DNA of 64,000 nucleotides from Microcoleus sp. FACHB-1515 (GTDB taxonomy: Bacteria; Cyanobacteriota; Cyanobacteriia; Elainellales; Elainellaceae), in NCBI RefSeq assembly GCF_014696105.1, contig NZ_JACJPO010000010.1, positions 62,001-126,000 of the forward strand, given 5' to 3'. Below the pieces are notes generated by a model. It saw only the letters and a list, made by a program, of their open reading frames with translations. It searched no databases and was not told the origin of the DNA. This document shows positions 9,536-19,035 of this stretch, piece by piece. Both the position numbers and the translations under genes were made by a program. Positions within the stretch are counted from its first letter, which is position 1. Each line of letters begins with the position of its first letter.

Positions 9536-9586
9536 ATGGCAGACGAAGAGCATTTGAAGATTTTGATGGAGGGGGTCGATCGCTAA
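9536..9586 (+). pseudogene. Possible N-terminal stub of a pentapeptide-repeat protein
   Basis: The 16 codons read MADEEHLKILMEGVDR then stop. This resembles the conserved start of many cyanobacterial pentapeptide-repeat proteins (M-A-x-x-E-H-L-x-I-L-x-x-G-V). No pentapeptide repeats follow; the frame stops at the point where the leftward toxin gene ends. It may be a relic cut by insertion or deletion. The match is short and from memory, so this is tentative. Confidence 0.35.
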
Positions 9587-9848
9587 GGAAAGTAGCGATA
9601 AACGTCGCTGCGATGGTGAACGCGAGCAAAAGTAATCGTGTCGTTGGCAAAAGTGAAGCCGATTCGATAATCTCCGACTCGCAGACGATAAGCGTTGTCT
9701 GATCCTTTGAGCTTCTTCACGTTGCTGATGTTTTGCAAGCTTGTCGCGTTGGGAATTTGCTCGAAAACGATCGATCGAATCGCTCCATAAGCAGACGTAC
9801 TCTTGAGCGCTTTCAAGTCTTTGAAGATGGCAGATACTCGACCTTCAT
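9583..9848 (-). pseudogene. RelE/ParE-type toxin with an early frameshift
   Basis: The natural start is the ATG at 9848, overlapping the antitoxin stop (ATGA). It reads MKVEYLPSSKT and then stops. The rest of a RelE-type toxin, from FKDLKALKSTSAYG through RLRVGDYRIGF to HHRSDVYRYFP, is intact in another frame. Adding one T near 9824-9825 would give a continuous protein starting MKVEYLPSFKDLKAL, typical of the family, so a single-base deletion (or a sequencing error) is the simplest explanation. A TTG at 9816 could still start a version lacking the first strand. The intact family cleaves mRNA on the ribosome. Confidence 0.75.
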
Positions 9849-10048
9849 GGCCGATCGATCGCGTCCAACGCTTCCTCCAAGCTCAAAGGCTGCTCTTGCG
9901 CGACTTCCTGCATGGCACGATAAAGCCCTTCGTCTTCAAGCGCCTCTAAAAGCCGCTGGTAGTCCTCAAACCGCAAAATCACTTTGCGAACTTGACCATC
10001 CATATCGGTGACAAGCTCTTGAACAAACGGATAGTCTTGAATTTGCAT
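9845..10048 (-). CDS. RelB-like antitoxin
   Basis: The 67-residue acidic protein starts MQIQDYPFVQELVTDMDGQ, then VRKVILRFEDYQRLLEALEDEG, and ends PLSLEEALDAIDRP. This is the usual shape of the antitoxins linked to RelE-type toxins in cyanobacteria, with an N-terminal dimerisation and operator-binding part and a C-terminal neutralising helix. Its stop codon overlaps the start of the toxin gene. Autoregulation at its own promoter is expected from the family. Because the toxin is frameshifted, its present role is unclear. Confidence 0.8.
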   Translation of the reverse strand: MQIQDYPFVQELVTDMDGQVRKVILRFEDYQRLLEALEDEGLYRAMQEVAQEQPLSLEEALDAIDRP

Positions 10049-10108
10049 CTCGATCGCCTATATCACTGTAGCTATTGTAAGATTGGCTACTGCTATCTCG
10101 ACCAAAGC

Positions 10109-10933
10109 TTATGCAAGCTCAAGCAGCAAGTCAAGTAGATATTGAGAGGATGTTTCTAGCTTTTTTCGAGCCAGAAATGTAGCTTGACCATTTCGATTTT
10201 CTACAGTTTGAAATGTCCAAAAACTCCAAATCAGCGATTCGCCTTGTCCTTGATCTCGACAAATCCATCCGCCTTGCTCAAGCTGGATTGCAAAGTGAGC
10301 GGCGATCGCGGCAAGATCTAAATCAGCAAGAAGTGAAACGCTTTGATAATAATCCTCACGATCGCCACCTGAACGAATACTAGAAAACGTTGCCTCATCA
10401 GGCGGCAGCAATCGAGGAATGAAGACAGAAAAATCCTCATAGCCTCTAAATCGAGGTGGCTCTATTAGGCAAGAACCGTTATCAGGATCGTCATTTAAGC
10501 TGAGTTTAACTTCGGTGACTTCAGCAACAATGCTAGGCGTTACCGCTAGCGACGGCCCCTGTTCGCTATGGCAAAACAGTTTTGTTAAAGAGGTTTCGTA
10601 TCGATTTTGAAAACCGCCTGAACGATGGAAGTTATGATCATCTTCTCGTTCAAACCAGCCTTGATTGAGCAAACGCGATCGATAAAACTCATAGACGCGA
10701 TCGGGTGATAAGTTTGTATCAAACTCGATTATGATGCTGTGCCATTGTCGATTCACATAGCTGCCCAGAACCTGACAGTCATCAGGTAAAGGAATATCGA
10801 CTGGCAAGCGATCGGGCAGTTGTCCAACGAAAAGCCTGCTTGAAGATGTTGAAGCCTCGCCTGGATACTGTCCTGCAAGTAAACGAATCGCTAGTTTGTG
10901 AAGCTGCTGATTAACTGTGTCAGAGGAATTCAT
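10109..10933 (-). CDS. Hypothetical protein, two repeats of a GW-ending helical motif
   Basis: This 274-residue protein is not assigned to a family. No signal peptide or membrane segment is seen. Two segments look related: VYEFYRSRLLNQGWFE (about residues 84-99) and AAIAAHFAIQLEQGGWICRD nearer the C terminus; each is a helix ending in G-W that precedes beta-rich sequence. A similar theme occurs in other cyanobacterial hypothetical proteins. The ATG at 10933 (MNSSDTVNQQLHKLAIRLL) is preferred over the longer open frame to 11077, whose extra N terminus is Arg/Trp-rich and not protein-like and overlaps the mutS start on the opposite strand. It is divergent from mutS, 128 bp apart. Confidence 0.65.
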   Translation of the reverse strand: MNSSDTVNQQLHKLAIRLLAGQYPGEASTSSSRLFVGQLPDRLPVDIPLPDDCQVLGSYVNRQWHSIIIEFDTNLSPDRVYEFYRSRLLNQGWFEREDDHNFHRSGGFQNRYETSLTKLFCHSEQGPSLAVTPSIVAEVTEVKLSLNDDPDNGSCLIEPPRFRGYEDFSVFIPRLLPPDEATFSSIRSGGDREDYYQSVSLLADLDLAAIAAHFAIQLEQGGWICRDQGQGESLIWSFWTFQTVENRNGQATFLARKKLETSSQYLLDLLLELA

Positions 10934-11061
10934 TGTTGCTACGGTGAATTTAACCCAGTGACGAGCTTCACAAGCGCTTGTTCCAAATCGATCGCCCCCT
11001 CGCCAACCCGATCGCCAACCGCCTACGCTAAAGTCAGTACAGGCGATCCGCAACCACTGTA

Positions 11062-13719
11062 ATGAATCCTTCCGCATCTGCTGAGTTCAACCCCGTCAGC
11101 GATCTCCCCGAACGACTCGTCAAACACACCGTTCGCTATGCCGACCATCGCGCCGTCAACCGCGACGACTTGACCCCGATGTTGCGGCACTACGTCGAAA
11201 TCAAAGACCAATACACCCACGCGCTGTTGCTGTATCGGGTTGGCGACTTTTACGAAACCTTTTTTCAAGATGCGATCGTCGTTGCCCGCGAGCTTGAACT
11301 CGTCCTCACCAGCAAAGACGGCGGCAAAGAAGTCGGGCGCGTCCCCCTTGCCGGAGTGCCGCATCATGCGCTCGATCGCTACTGCGCCCTGTTAGTCGAT
11401 CGCGGATACGCCGTTGCCATTTGTGACCAGACCGAGGATGCTGCCGATGTGCAGGGGCGACTCGTCCAGCGCGAAATTACCCGCGTAATCACACCGGGAA
11501 CCGTGCTGGAAGAAGGCATGTTGAACGCCCGCCGCAACAATTTTTTGGTCTCTGTGGCGATCGCCGGAAATCACTGGGGCTTAGCCTATGCCGACATCTC
11601 GACAGGCGAATTTCTCACCACGCAATCGCAAAACCTGGAGCAGCTAACCCAAGAACTGATGCGGCTCCAGCCATCAGAGGTGCTGTTTCCCACCAATGCG
11701 CCGGACTTGGGAAGCCTACTGCGACCGGGGCAAAAGTCAAACCAGCTACCGGACTGCTTGCCGACGCAGTTTTGCTACACGTTGCGATCGCAAACCCCCT
11801 TCAGCCACCCAGAAGCGCGGCAGCGGATTCTGCAAGAATTCAAGGTGCGATCGCTCGAAGGTTTGGGGTGCGAACATCTGCCCTTGGCCGTTCGTGCCGC
11901 AGGTGGCCTGCTGGAATATTTGGACGACACGCAAAAAGGCAATCCCGTTTTGCTGCAACCGCTCAGCACCTACACGCTGACCGAATATCTCGTCTTGGAT
12001 CACCAAACCCGCCGCAACCTCGAAATCACGCAAACCGTCCGCGACGGCACACTGCACGGCTCGCTGTTGTGGGCGATCGATCAAACCGTCACGGCAATGG
12101 GCGGACGAATGCTGCGCCGCTGGCTCTTACAGCCGCTTTTGAAGATTGAGGCGATCGAAGCTCGCCAAGACACGATCCAAGAACTCGTCGAGAACGGCAC
12201 GCTCCGGCAAGAACTCCAGCAGCTTCTCAAACAAATCTACGACCTCGAACGACTCACCGGACGGGCGGGTTCGGGCACGGCAAACGCCCGCGATCTCGTC
12301 GCCTTGGCCGATTCGCTCGAAAAACTGCCGCAATTAGCAAAGCTGGTTGCGAATACTCGATCGCCCTATCTCACCAAGCTGCAAACGGTTTCCCCGACAT
12401 TGGCGAGTTTGGGTGAACGATTGCGGACAAATCTGGTCGATCGACCCCCGATCTATCTGACCGAGGGCAACCTGATTCGCGATGGCGTGAACGAGCAATT
12501 AGATAAGTTGCGGCAGGCGATCGAAGCCGACACCGCTTGGATTGCCGAACTCGAAACAACCGAACGCCAGCGGACGGGAATTTCCAACCTCAAAGTCGGC
12601 TTCAACAAAACCTTCGGCTACTACATCAGCGTTTCGCGCAACAAAGGCGATAAAACGCCAGACGGCTACATCCGCAAGCAAACACTGACGAACGAAGAGC
12701 GCTTTATCACGCTGGAACTGAAAGACCGCGAAAGCACGATTCTCAACGCTCGTCACGATCTCGGTAAGCTGGAGTACGAAATTTTCGGCAGCTTGCGCGA
12801 TCAGGTCAGCCAGCACGCCGACGAAATTCGGATTTTGGCACAGGCGATCGCTTCTGTTGATGTCCTTTGCGCTTTTGCTGAAATTGCCGTCTACCGAGGC
12901 TACTGCCGCCCGCAAATGGTTTCGACGCGAGAATTGGCGATCGAGTCCGGTCGTCACCCCGTTGTCGAGCAGTCCTTACCATCTGGCTTTTTTGTCCCCA
13001 ATTCAGTCGAACTTGGCAGCAGCGATCGACCTGATCTCATCATCCTTACAGGTCCCAACGCCAGCGGCAAAAGCTGCTATCTGCGGCAGGTTGGACTGAT
13101 TCAGCTTCTCGCTCAAGTTGGCAGCTTCGTTCCCGCCACGATCGCACGACTGGGAATTTGCGATCGCATCTTCACCCGTGTCGGAGCCGTTGACGACCTC
13201 GCAACGGGACAATCAACCTTCATGGTCGAGATGAACGAAACCGCAAATATTCTCAACCACGCAACCGATCGATCGCTCGTTTTGCTGGACGAAATCGGAC
13301 GCGGAACCGCGACATTTGACGGACTTTCGATCGCCTGGGCAGTCGCAGAACATCTCGCATCCGAACTTCGCGCCCACACGATTTTCGCCACCCACTATCA
13401 CGAACTGAACGAACTCGCCTCACTCTTGCCGAACGTGGCAAACTTCCAGGTGACAGTCAAAGAAATGCCCGATCGCATCATTTTCCTACATCAGGTGCGC
13501 CCCGGTGGAGCCGATCGCTCCTACGGCATCGAAGCCGGACGGCTGGCCGGATTGCCTGCAAGTGTGATCGATCGCGCCCGTCAAGTGATGGGACAGATTG
13601 AAAAGCATTCGCGCATTGCGATCGGACTGCGGAAAGGCTCAAACGGCAACGGCGCAGGTGAAAAAACCGGGAAATATCGCGTCGATCCGAATGAGGCACA
13701 ACTGGATATCTTTGGGTAA
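11062..13719 (+). CDS. mutS: DNA mismatch repair protein MutS
   Basis: MutS recognises mismatches and starts methyl-independent or MutL-dependent repair. The 885-residue protein contains the mismatch-binding domain with [14 protein letters not shown] (the F-x-E type motif), the core lever domains, and the C-terminal ABC-type ATPase. Walker A is GPNASGKS starting at residue 664; [13 protein letters not shown] and the Walker B/D-loop [14 protein letters not shown] follow, then [10 protein letters not shown]. Length is normal. ATG 11062 follows a short divergent promoter region shared with the hypothetical gene at 10109-10933. The gene is followed by a MITE-like element starting 7 bp after the stop. 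Confidence 0.96.
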   Translation: MNPSASAEFNPVSDLPERLVKHTVRYADHRAVNRDDLTPMLRHYVEIKDQYTHALLLYRVGDFYETFFQDAIVVARELELVLTSKDGGKEVGRVPLAGVPHHALDRYCALLVDRGYAVAICDQTEDAADVQGRLVQREITRVITPGTVLEEGMLNARRNNFLVSVAIAGNHWGLAYADISTGEFLTTQSQNLEQLTQELMRLQPSEVLFPTNAPDLGSLLRPGQKSNQLPDCLPTQFCYTLRSQTPFSHPEARQRILQEFKVRSLEGLGCEHLPLAVRAAGGLLEYLDDTQKGNPVLLQPLSTYTLTEYLVLDHQTRRNLEITQTVRDGTLHGSLLWAIDQTVTAMGGRMLRRWLLQPLLKIEAIEARQDTIQELVENGTLRQELQQLLKQIYDLERLTGRAGSGTANARDLVALADSLEKLPQLAKLVANTRSPYLTKLQTVSPTLASLGERLRTNLVDRPPIYLTEGNLIRDGVNEQLDKLRQAIEADTAWIAELETTERQRTGISNLKVGFNKTFGYYISVSRNKGDKTPDGYIRKQTLTNEERFITLELKDRESTILNARHDLGKLEYEIFGSLRDQVSQHADEIRILAQAIASVDVLCAFAEIAVYRGYCRPQMVSTRELAIESGRHPVVEQSLPSGFFVPNSVELGSSDRPDLIILTGPNASGKSCYLRQVGLIQLLAQVGSFVPATIARLGICDRIFTRVGAVDDLATGQSTFMVEMNETANILNHATDRSLVLLDEIGRGTATFDGLSIAWAVAEHLASELRAHTIFATHYHELNELASLLPNVANFQVTVKEMPDRIIFLHQVRPGGADRSYGIEAGRLAGLPASVIDRARQVMGQIEKHSRIAIGLRKGSNGNGAGEKTGKYRVDPNEAQLDIFG

Positions 13720-13725
13720 AAGTGA

Positions 13726-13954
13726 ACAGCCTGCCCTCATCCCCCGACCCCTTCTCCCTCAGAGAGAAGAGAAACCGGATTTCAAAGTCCCTCTGCCCTA
13801 GGCCGTGCTTTAAAACCGCTTGATCCTCCCCAACCCTCCTTGTTAAGGAGGGAGTCATCCTCAAAGTCCGGGTTCTCAAGGGGACAGGGGGATCTCAGTC
13901 GAGAAATCTAACCACCAGGAGGGTTTGACACACCCTAGGGTGAGGGCAGGCTGT
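13726..13954. repeat. MITE-like element with 14-bp terminal inverted repeats
   Basis: The ends ACAGCCTGCCCTCA (13726-13739) and TGAGGGCAGGCTGT (13941-13954) are perfect inverted repeats. Inside are a segment starting CCCCGACCCCTTCTCCCT and, at 13822-13894, a second palindromic unit running GATCCTCCCC to GGGGGATC. The inner unit recurs at 29242-29320. No open reading frame of interest is inside. Together with the short flanks it fills the 406-bp gap between mutS and the next gene. Such elements are thought to be moved by transposases acting in trans; none is in the window. Confidence 0.75.
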
Positions 13955-14125
13955 CGCCTAGGCGTCAACACTCTGCAACGTCGTCAGACCAAAACACCAA
14001 ATCCAACTGAGCGACCAAGACAACTCATCGAGACCACACCCTTTTGATCGCTACTACAAGTTTCGGAAAGTTCGATCGAGCGGCGATCGCTTGATTCACG
14101 CACCACTCCTGGTAAAATAGCTGGG

Positions 14126-14653
14126 TTGTTCCAGCCCGCAACGATTCCTTTGAGCCAGTCAGTCGATCTACCCAAAGTTGATGAATTTCTGCAAGAGCTA
14201 GCCACGATCCAGCAGTCTGGATCAAAACGCATCGCTCTTCTCGGTTCCCGTCACGTTCCGATCACCCATCAGAATTTAATCGAACTGATGACCTACGCAC
14301 TGGTGCTAAACGGCAATCGCGTCATCACATCGGGCGCAACCGGAACCAACTCCGCCGTGATCAAAGGCGCAATGCGGGCGGACGCCAACTTGCTGACCGT
14401 CATCCTGCCGCAAAGCCTCGCTCGCCAGCCTCGCGAATCTCGCGAACAGCTAGAGCAAGTCATGCACCTGGTCGAAAATCCCGCCAACGACACGCTTTCT
14501 CTGGCCGAAGCCAGCGCCATCTGCAACCAGGAAATCGTTTCACGCTGCCAGCAACTCGTTTGCTTTGCCTTTCACGACAGCGCCACGCTGCTCAAAACCT
14601 GCCAAGATGCCGAAGACCAGCGCAAAGTCGTCACGCTGTTTTACTTCGATTAA
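14126..14653 (+). CDS. SLOG-fold / DprA-like nucleotide-binding protein
   Basis: This 175-residue protein matches a conserved cyanobacterial family often labelled DNA recombination-mediator protein A. It contains KRIALLGSRHVPITHQ, then NRVITSGATGTNSAVIKGA, a Rossmann-like SLOG nucleotide-binding loop, and ILPQSLARQPRESREQLE. The role is not settled; the SLOG fold binds nucleotides or nucleic acids. No ATG exists at the front: TTG at 14126 or TTG at 14150 (before SQSVDLPKVDEF) are the likely starts. The next gene begins immediately after its stop (TAAATG). Confidence 0.8.
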   Translation: MFQPATIPLSQSVDLPKVDEFLQELATIQQSGSKRIALLGSRHVPITHQNLIELMTYALVLNGNRVITSGATGTNSAVIKGAMRADANLLTVILPQSLARQPRESREQLEQVMHLVENPANDTLSLAEASAICNQEIVSRCQQLVCFAFHDSATLLKTCQDAEDQRKVVTLFYFD

Positions 14654-15064
14654 ATGATCTTCTCCCTCCCTATTCCTACTCTGCTGCTCTACAGCATCGC
14701 GATCGCCGCCGTGCTCGTCTACCTGCCATTTCTCCCGGTCGCTTGGGCACGATTGCAGGTTGGCTACGACATCGCTTCGCCTCGCCTCATGTTCGACAAA
14801 CTGCCACCCTACGCGCAGCGAGCAACCTGGGCACACCAAAATTCCTTCGAGTCGATCGCCCTGTTTGCCCCCGCTGCCATTCTCGCCTACGTGACCGAAC
14901 AAAACTCACAGCTTGCGGGCAGTGCCGCGATCGCCTATCTGATTGCTCGTTTGCTATTTTCTGCCTTCTACATTTTCAACGTGCCTTTGCTACGATCGCT
15001 GATGTTTGCTGTTGCTTCAGCCAGCACTGCCACGCTTTTCTGGCTGAGCTTGACCAACCGCTAG
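14654..15064 (+). CDS. MAPEG family membrane protein
   Basis: The 136-residue protein has four hydrophobic segments and the family motif [19 protein letters not shown], matching the R-A-x-x-A-H-x-N-x-x-E pattern of membrane-associated proteins in eicosanoid and glutathione metabolism. Eukaryotic members are glutathione-dependent transferases or synthases; bacterial substrates are mostly unknown. It sits in the inner membrane by prediction. The ATG directly abuts the stop of the SLOG gene, so they are probably co-translated. Confidence 0.85.
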   Translation: MIFSLPIPTLLLYSIAIAAVLVYLPFLPVAWARLQVGYDIASPRLMFDKLPPYAQRATWAHQNSFESIALFAPAAILAYVTEQNSQLAGSAAIAYLIARLLFSAFYIFNVPLLRSLMFAVASASTATLFWLSLTNR

Positions 15065-15086
15065 CAATTCATTTTTGATTAACATC

Positions 15087-15578
15087 ATGGCTTCTAATTC
15101 TTCTTTTGATGTCGTCAGCGAATTCGATCGCCAAGAACTCGTGAACGCGATCGATCAAGCCAATCGCGACATTACCAGCCGCTACGATCTAAAAGACACC
15201 AAAACGACTTTGGAACTTGGTGAAGACACGATCACGATCAACACCGACAGCGAAATGACGCTGCAAGCAGTGCAAACGATTTTGAGAGAAAAAGCCGCAA
15301 AACGAAAGCTGTCGCAAAAGATTTTTGACTTCGGCAAAATGGAGTCAGCAGGCGGCAATCGTGTCCGGCAAGAAGTCAAGCTGCGTAAAGGTTTAACGTC
15401 CGAAGTGGCAAAGCAAATTTCTAAGCTGATCCGCGACGAATTCAAGAAAGTTCAAGCGTCAATTCAAGGCGATGCCGTGCGCGTTTCGGCCAAATCGATC
15501 GATGATTTGCAAGCCGTGATCGCTCGTCTCAAGCAAGAAGACTATCCGATGGAATTGCAGTTCACCAACTATCGCTAA
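15087..15578 (+). CDS. YajQ family nucleotide-binding protein
   Basis: The 163-residue protein reads [20 protein letters not shown] near the start and has [22 protein letters not shown] and [20 protein letters not shown], the standard YajQ (UPF0234) blocks. In Xanthomonas a member binds cyclic-di-GMP and acts on a transcription factor; in cyanobacteria the role is unproven. The ATG at 15087 (MASNSSF) is chosen over an upstream TTG at 15075 because homology starts there. Confidence 0.9.
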   Translation: MASNSSFDVVSEFDRQELVNAIDQANRDITSRYDLKDTKTTLELGEDTITINTDSEMTLQAVQTILREKAAKRKLSQKIFDFGKMESAGGNRVRQEVKLRKGLTSEVAKQISKLIRDEFKKVQASIQGDAVRVSAKSIDDLQAVIARLKQEDYPMELQFTNYR

Positions 15579-15603
15579 TGCCGCCTACCTGAAGTCGATC
15601 TGA

Positions 15604-17190
15604 GTGAAGCCTACAAGACTTGCGCTGCTGATTTGGTTTGCGATCGCCCTCGTCCTTCGCTTCCTCAATCTGTCTGCAAAATCACCCTGGAACGATGAAC
15701 TAGCAACGCTAATTTTTAGCTTGGGCAACAGCTTAAAACCCGTTCCGATCGATCAAATCATCAGCCTGGATACGCTGCTAGAACCGCTCAAGCCGCGATC
15801 GAATGCCAATTTTGCAGACGTAGTTCGGCACTTGATGAGCGAAAGCACCCATCCGCCGATTTACTTTTTGCTTACTCACGCTTGGCTAAAGCTATTTCCC
15901 GCTCAAGACGGACTCGTTTCAGTTTGGGCAGCGCGATCGCTCTCTGCCCTGCTTGGTGCGATCGCCGTTCCCGCAGTTTACGCCTTGGGGCTGCTGTGGA
16001 ATCGCCGCACTGCGATCGCTGCCGCCGCACTCATGGCCGTTTCTCCTTATGGCGTCTACCTTGCCCAAGAAGCGCGACACTACACGCTGGCAATTTTGCT
16101 GATGATCGCGTCGATAGGCTGCTTGCTGATCGCGTTGCAATCGCCCAATCGATCGCGCCGCTTTTCCTTGATCTGGATTGCAGTAAACGCCTTGGGCGTT
16201 GCGGTTCACTATTTTTTCACGCTCGTTTTGGCCGCAGAAGGAATCGCAGTTCTCATTTCCGCTTGGCGTTGCCGTCAGCAGGCGAGTTGGCAAGCCATCA
16301 GGATCAGTGCGATCGGAACGGCGATCGGCGTTTTGGTGTGGCTTCCCGTTTGGCTGCAAGTGTCCGAAAACGAACTGACGACGTGGATTTATGATCCAAA
16401 TTTCCTTGAAGCGCGATTCGCTCCGCTAGGCCGACTGGTCATTTGGGTGATGACGATGCTGACGATTTTGCCCGTGCAGGATGTGCCGTCCTCGATCGCA
16501 ATTTTGTCTGGAGCGATCATGCTGCTGTTTTTGATTTGGGCGATCAAAATAGTGTGGGACGGATTGGCGCAACCGCAGCAGAACACAAACATCCTGCTAG
16601 TTTTGCTCGGCTCGATCGCGACCCTCCTCCTCTTCATCACCTACGGCCTGCAAGCCGACCTCACGATCGCCGCCCGCTATCAGTTCATCTATTTCCCAAC
16701 TTTGCTGCTGCTCGTGGCAGTGGCAATTGCCCAACCACCTCACTTCGCTCGAACGCTGATCGTCTTTGCGATCGTCGGCAGCTTAGGCAGCCTAACCGTC
16801 GCTTACAACTACGGCTACCAAAAGCCCGATCGCCCCGATCAGCTTGTTCCCATTCTCGAAGCGTCCACCCAAGCCCCGACGATCGTAATCGCGATGGCGC
16901 ATCAAACGCACGAACAGACCCGCGAACTGATGGGCTTGGCGCTGGAACTGCATCGATCGCACAGTCCACTTCAGCCGAATTTTTTGCTCGCGCATTTCGA
17001 TCCAGCCAGTCCGGGTGCGGCGTTAGCCAGCTTGGAAAAAGCGATCGCACCCCTACCGCGTCCGCTCGATCTGTGGCTCATGAATTTTCGACCTGCCGCC
17101 GCACCTGCGATCAAAGGCTGCAACTGGGATCTCAACCATCGATCGCCCGTCAACGGCTATAAGCATCGGCTGTATCGCTGTCCAGCCTGA
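15604..17190 (+). CDS. GT39/ArnT-like membrane glycosyltransferase
   Basis: This 528-residue protein has about ten to twelve hydrophobic segments and, in its first extracytoplasmic loop, SPWNDELATLIF, the Asp-Glu pair typical of the PMT/ArnT (GT-C) glycosyltransferases that use polyprenyl-phosphate sugars. A later loop contains YLAQEARHYTLAIL, another conserved element of the family. It likely transfers a sugar to a lipid, protein or polysaccharide on the outer face of the inner membrane; the acceptor is unknown. The start is GTG 15604. Its stop codon (17188-17190) directly abuts the stop of the convergent hydrolase gene, with no gap. Confidence 0.8.
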   Translation: MKPTRLALLIWFAIALVLRFLNLSAKSPWNDELATLIFSLGNSLKPVPIDQIISLDTLLEPLKPRSNANFADVVRHLMSESTHPPIYFLLTHAWLKLFPAQDGLVSVWAARSLSALLGAIAVPAVYALGLLWNRRTAIAAAALMAVSPYGVYLAQEARHYTLAILLMIASIGCLLIALQSPNRSRRFSLIWIAVNALGVAVHYFFTLVLAAEGIAVLISAWRCRQQASWQAIRISAIGTAIGVLVWLPVWLQVSENELTTWIYDPNFLEARFAPLGRLVIWVMTMLTILPVQDVPSSIAILSGAIMLLFLIWAIKIVWDGLAQPQQNTNILLVLLGSIATLLLFITYGLQADLTIAARYQFIYFPTLLLLVAVAIAQPPHFARTLIVFAIVGSLGSLTVAYNYGYQKPDRPDQLVPILEASTQAPTIVIAMAHQTHEQTRELMGLALELHRSHSPLQPNFLLAHFDPASPGAALASLEKAIAPLPRPLDLWLMNFRPAAAPAIKGCNWDLNHRSPVNGYKHRLYRCPA

Positions 17191-17997
17191 TTAAGCCGCC
17201 TGCGCTGGAATCAAGCGATCGCCCTGCAACGTTGCAAACGCGCGATCGCTTAGAATTCGGTGCGCTGCTGTTGTCGGGTGAATGCCGTCCCAAAACAGCG
17301 ATTGATCCGGATTGCCGCCAATTGACTGCGCGGCCTGCATCACGTTTGTAAAGCCAAACTTGGCTGGAGTTTCGATCGCTTCGTGATACAGCGCATTCGC
17401 ATCAAACAAGGCAATCTGTAAATTTGGATGCTGCTGCATCAACTGCTTAATCGATCGCCGCAACTGCGAATTGTGCGATCGCGAAAGTTCACTCAATCGA
17501 GCAGAATTTGCCGTATTTCTTGTAGCAGGAAGCTGACCCAAATCCGGCTGATTGGCAATCAGAATTTTGCTCGCTCCTGCGTTTGCCAAAAGTTCGATCG
17601 CCCTCACCAAATTTCCGACCGGAACTGCCGCATTCGTCGCTCCTTGCAAATAATCGTTTCCACCCGCCCACAGCACAAATAGCGACCCTGAATCGAGTTG
17701 CGAATGCGTCTGCAAATAGGATTGCACCTGAGCCAGCAATCCTGGGATCATGTTGGTAAAACCGCCGCTGCTAGTGGCGCCACCGCAGGCGAAATTTTCA
17801 ATTTGGCTCGCAGGAATTGCAAGACGATCGCCCAGATATTCCACCCACACCCGACCATTCGAGTAGCGACCATTGAAGTAGGTCGATCGCGGCGGATACA
17901 AACCACCCGTTGCCCGAAAAACCGTGCCCGTATCCGACAGGCTATCGCCAAACACAACCAGGCTGCGAATTAATTCTAAATGTTGAGTGAATGTCAT
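17191..17997 (-). CDS. SGNH/GDSL family hydrolase
   Basis: The 268-residue enzyme shows the family blocks in order: VVFGDSLSDTGTVF (block I with nucleophile Ser), ENFACGGATS with the block II Gly, FVLWAGGNDYLQ (block III Asn), and DGIHPTTAAHRI (block V catalytic Asp and His). Enzymes of this type are esterases, lipases or thioesterases; FGDSLSDTG is typical of the plant and cyanobacterial GDSL lipase type. No convincing signal peptide is seen, so it may be cytoplasmic. It converges on the glycosyltransferase with adjoining stop codons. Confidence 0.88.
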   Translation of the reverse strand: MTFTQHLELIRSLVVFGDSLSDTGTVFRATGGLYPPRSTYFNGRYSNGRVWVEYLGDRLAIPASQIENFACGGATSSGGFTNMIPGLLAQVQSYLQTHSQLDSGSLFVLWAGGNDYLQGATNAAVPVGNLVRAIELLANAGASKILIANQPDLGQLPATRNTANSARLSELSRSHNSQLRRSIKQLMQQHPNLQIALFDANALYHEAIETPAKFGFTNVMQAAQSIGGNPDQSLFWDGIHPTTAAHRILSDRAFATLQGDRLIPAQAA

Positions 17998-18104
17998 CTT
18001 AAAAGCGCGATCGCCAAATCAGTTCCGGCACGATCGCTATTTCCAACTGTAACGAACTTGGCGATCGATTTCAGTCCGGTAAACCCCACGCCACAGGTGA
18101 GATT

Positions 18105-18935
18105 TTACTGCCGCTTCACCAGTCGATCGCGCATTCCAAACACCCGCCGCACGATCGGAATCATAATCGCAGGTGTCAGATGAAATGCCGCTGACCAAAA
18201 GTTTGCCGTGCCGACTAAAACATCGCCGCGCTTCTGCTCGATCGCCTTGCGAATAGCCTTCGCCACGACTTCCGGCTTCTCTAGAATCGGGCTGTGAAAC
18301 ATTCCATAAACGAAATCGTAGCGATCGCGCTCCGTCTGTTTCTCTTTTCCGCGAAACAAAGCACGCTCATACAGTTCCGTCCGAATAAAACTTGGATAAA
18401 TGCCGCAGACGTGAATGCCTTTCGGCTTCAGTTCATGATGCAGAGATTTCGTCAATCCGGTTAGCGCGTGTTTGCTTGTTGTGTAGGGAACCTGATAGGG
18501 AATTGGGTCAAGTCCACCGATCGAAACGACATTGACGATCGTTCCACTTTCGCGCTCTAAAAAGTGCGGCAGCAGCGCATGAATCGTGTGAATATATCCC
18601 CAAACGTTGGTTTGAATAATCTGCTGCCAATCTTCGATCGACGCTGCTTCCACTGGTCCCATATAGTAAACGCCAGCATTATTCACCAAAACATCGATCG
18701 AACCCAAAAAACCGATCGCTTTCTGCACCAAATCATCAACCTGATTGCGATCGCGCACGTCCGTTTGAATCACGAACGCTTGCCGCCCAATCGCTCGAAT
18801 TTCTTCAGCAACGGCTTCTAACCGATCGATCGTTCTGGCCGCCAAAACCACATCGTAACCATTGCAAGCAAGTTCCAGCGCAGTCGCTCGACCAATGCCA
18901 TGTGATGCCCCGGTAATTAAAGCAGTTTGCGTCAT
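18105..18935 (-). CDS. SDR family oxidoreductase
   Basis: The short-chain dehydrogenase carries the NAD(P)-binding GASHGIG motif at 9-15, the NNAGVYYMG block, and the catalytic Ser followed by YTTSK (the YxxxK pair). Length is 276 residues. The C-terminal part has hydrophobic residues (FHLTPAIMIPIVRRVFG) and may associate with membrane. Substrate is unknown. The ATG at 18935 is preferred to the TTG at 18953. It lies last in a leftward string after cobK, 100 bp apart, with a small hairpin (CTGTCT...AGACAG) in the gap. Confidence 0.9.
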   Translation of the reverse strand: MTQTALITGASHGIGRATALELACNGYDVVLAARTIDRLEAVAEEIRAIGRQAFVIQTDVRDRNQVDDLVQKAIGFLGSIDVLVNNAGVYYMGPVEAASIEDWQQIIQTNVWGYIHTIHALLPHFLERESGTIVNVVSIGGLDPIPYQVPYTTSKHALTGLTKSLHHELKPKGIHVCGIYPSFIRTELYERALFRGKEKQTERDRYDFVYGMFHSPILEKPEVVAKAIRKAIEQKRGDVLVGTANFWSAAFHLTPAIMIPIVRRVFGMRDRLVKRQ

Positions 18936-19035
18936 CGATCGCTCAGTTTTCAACTCGCTACTTGCGTAGAATGTAGCGAATCAAACGGCGATCGCTCCTG
19001 TCTCAAAAGACAGAATCATCCTTCTTGAAGGCCGC

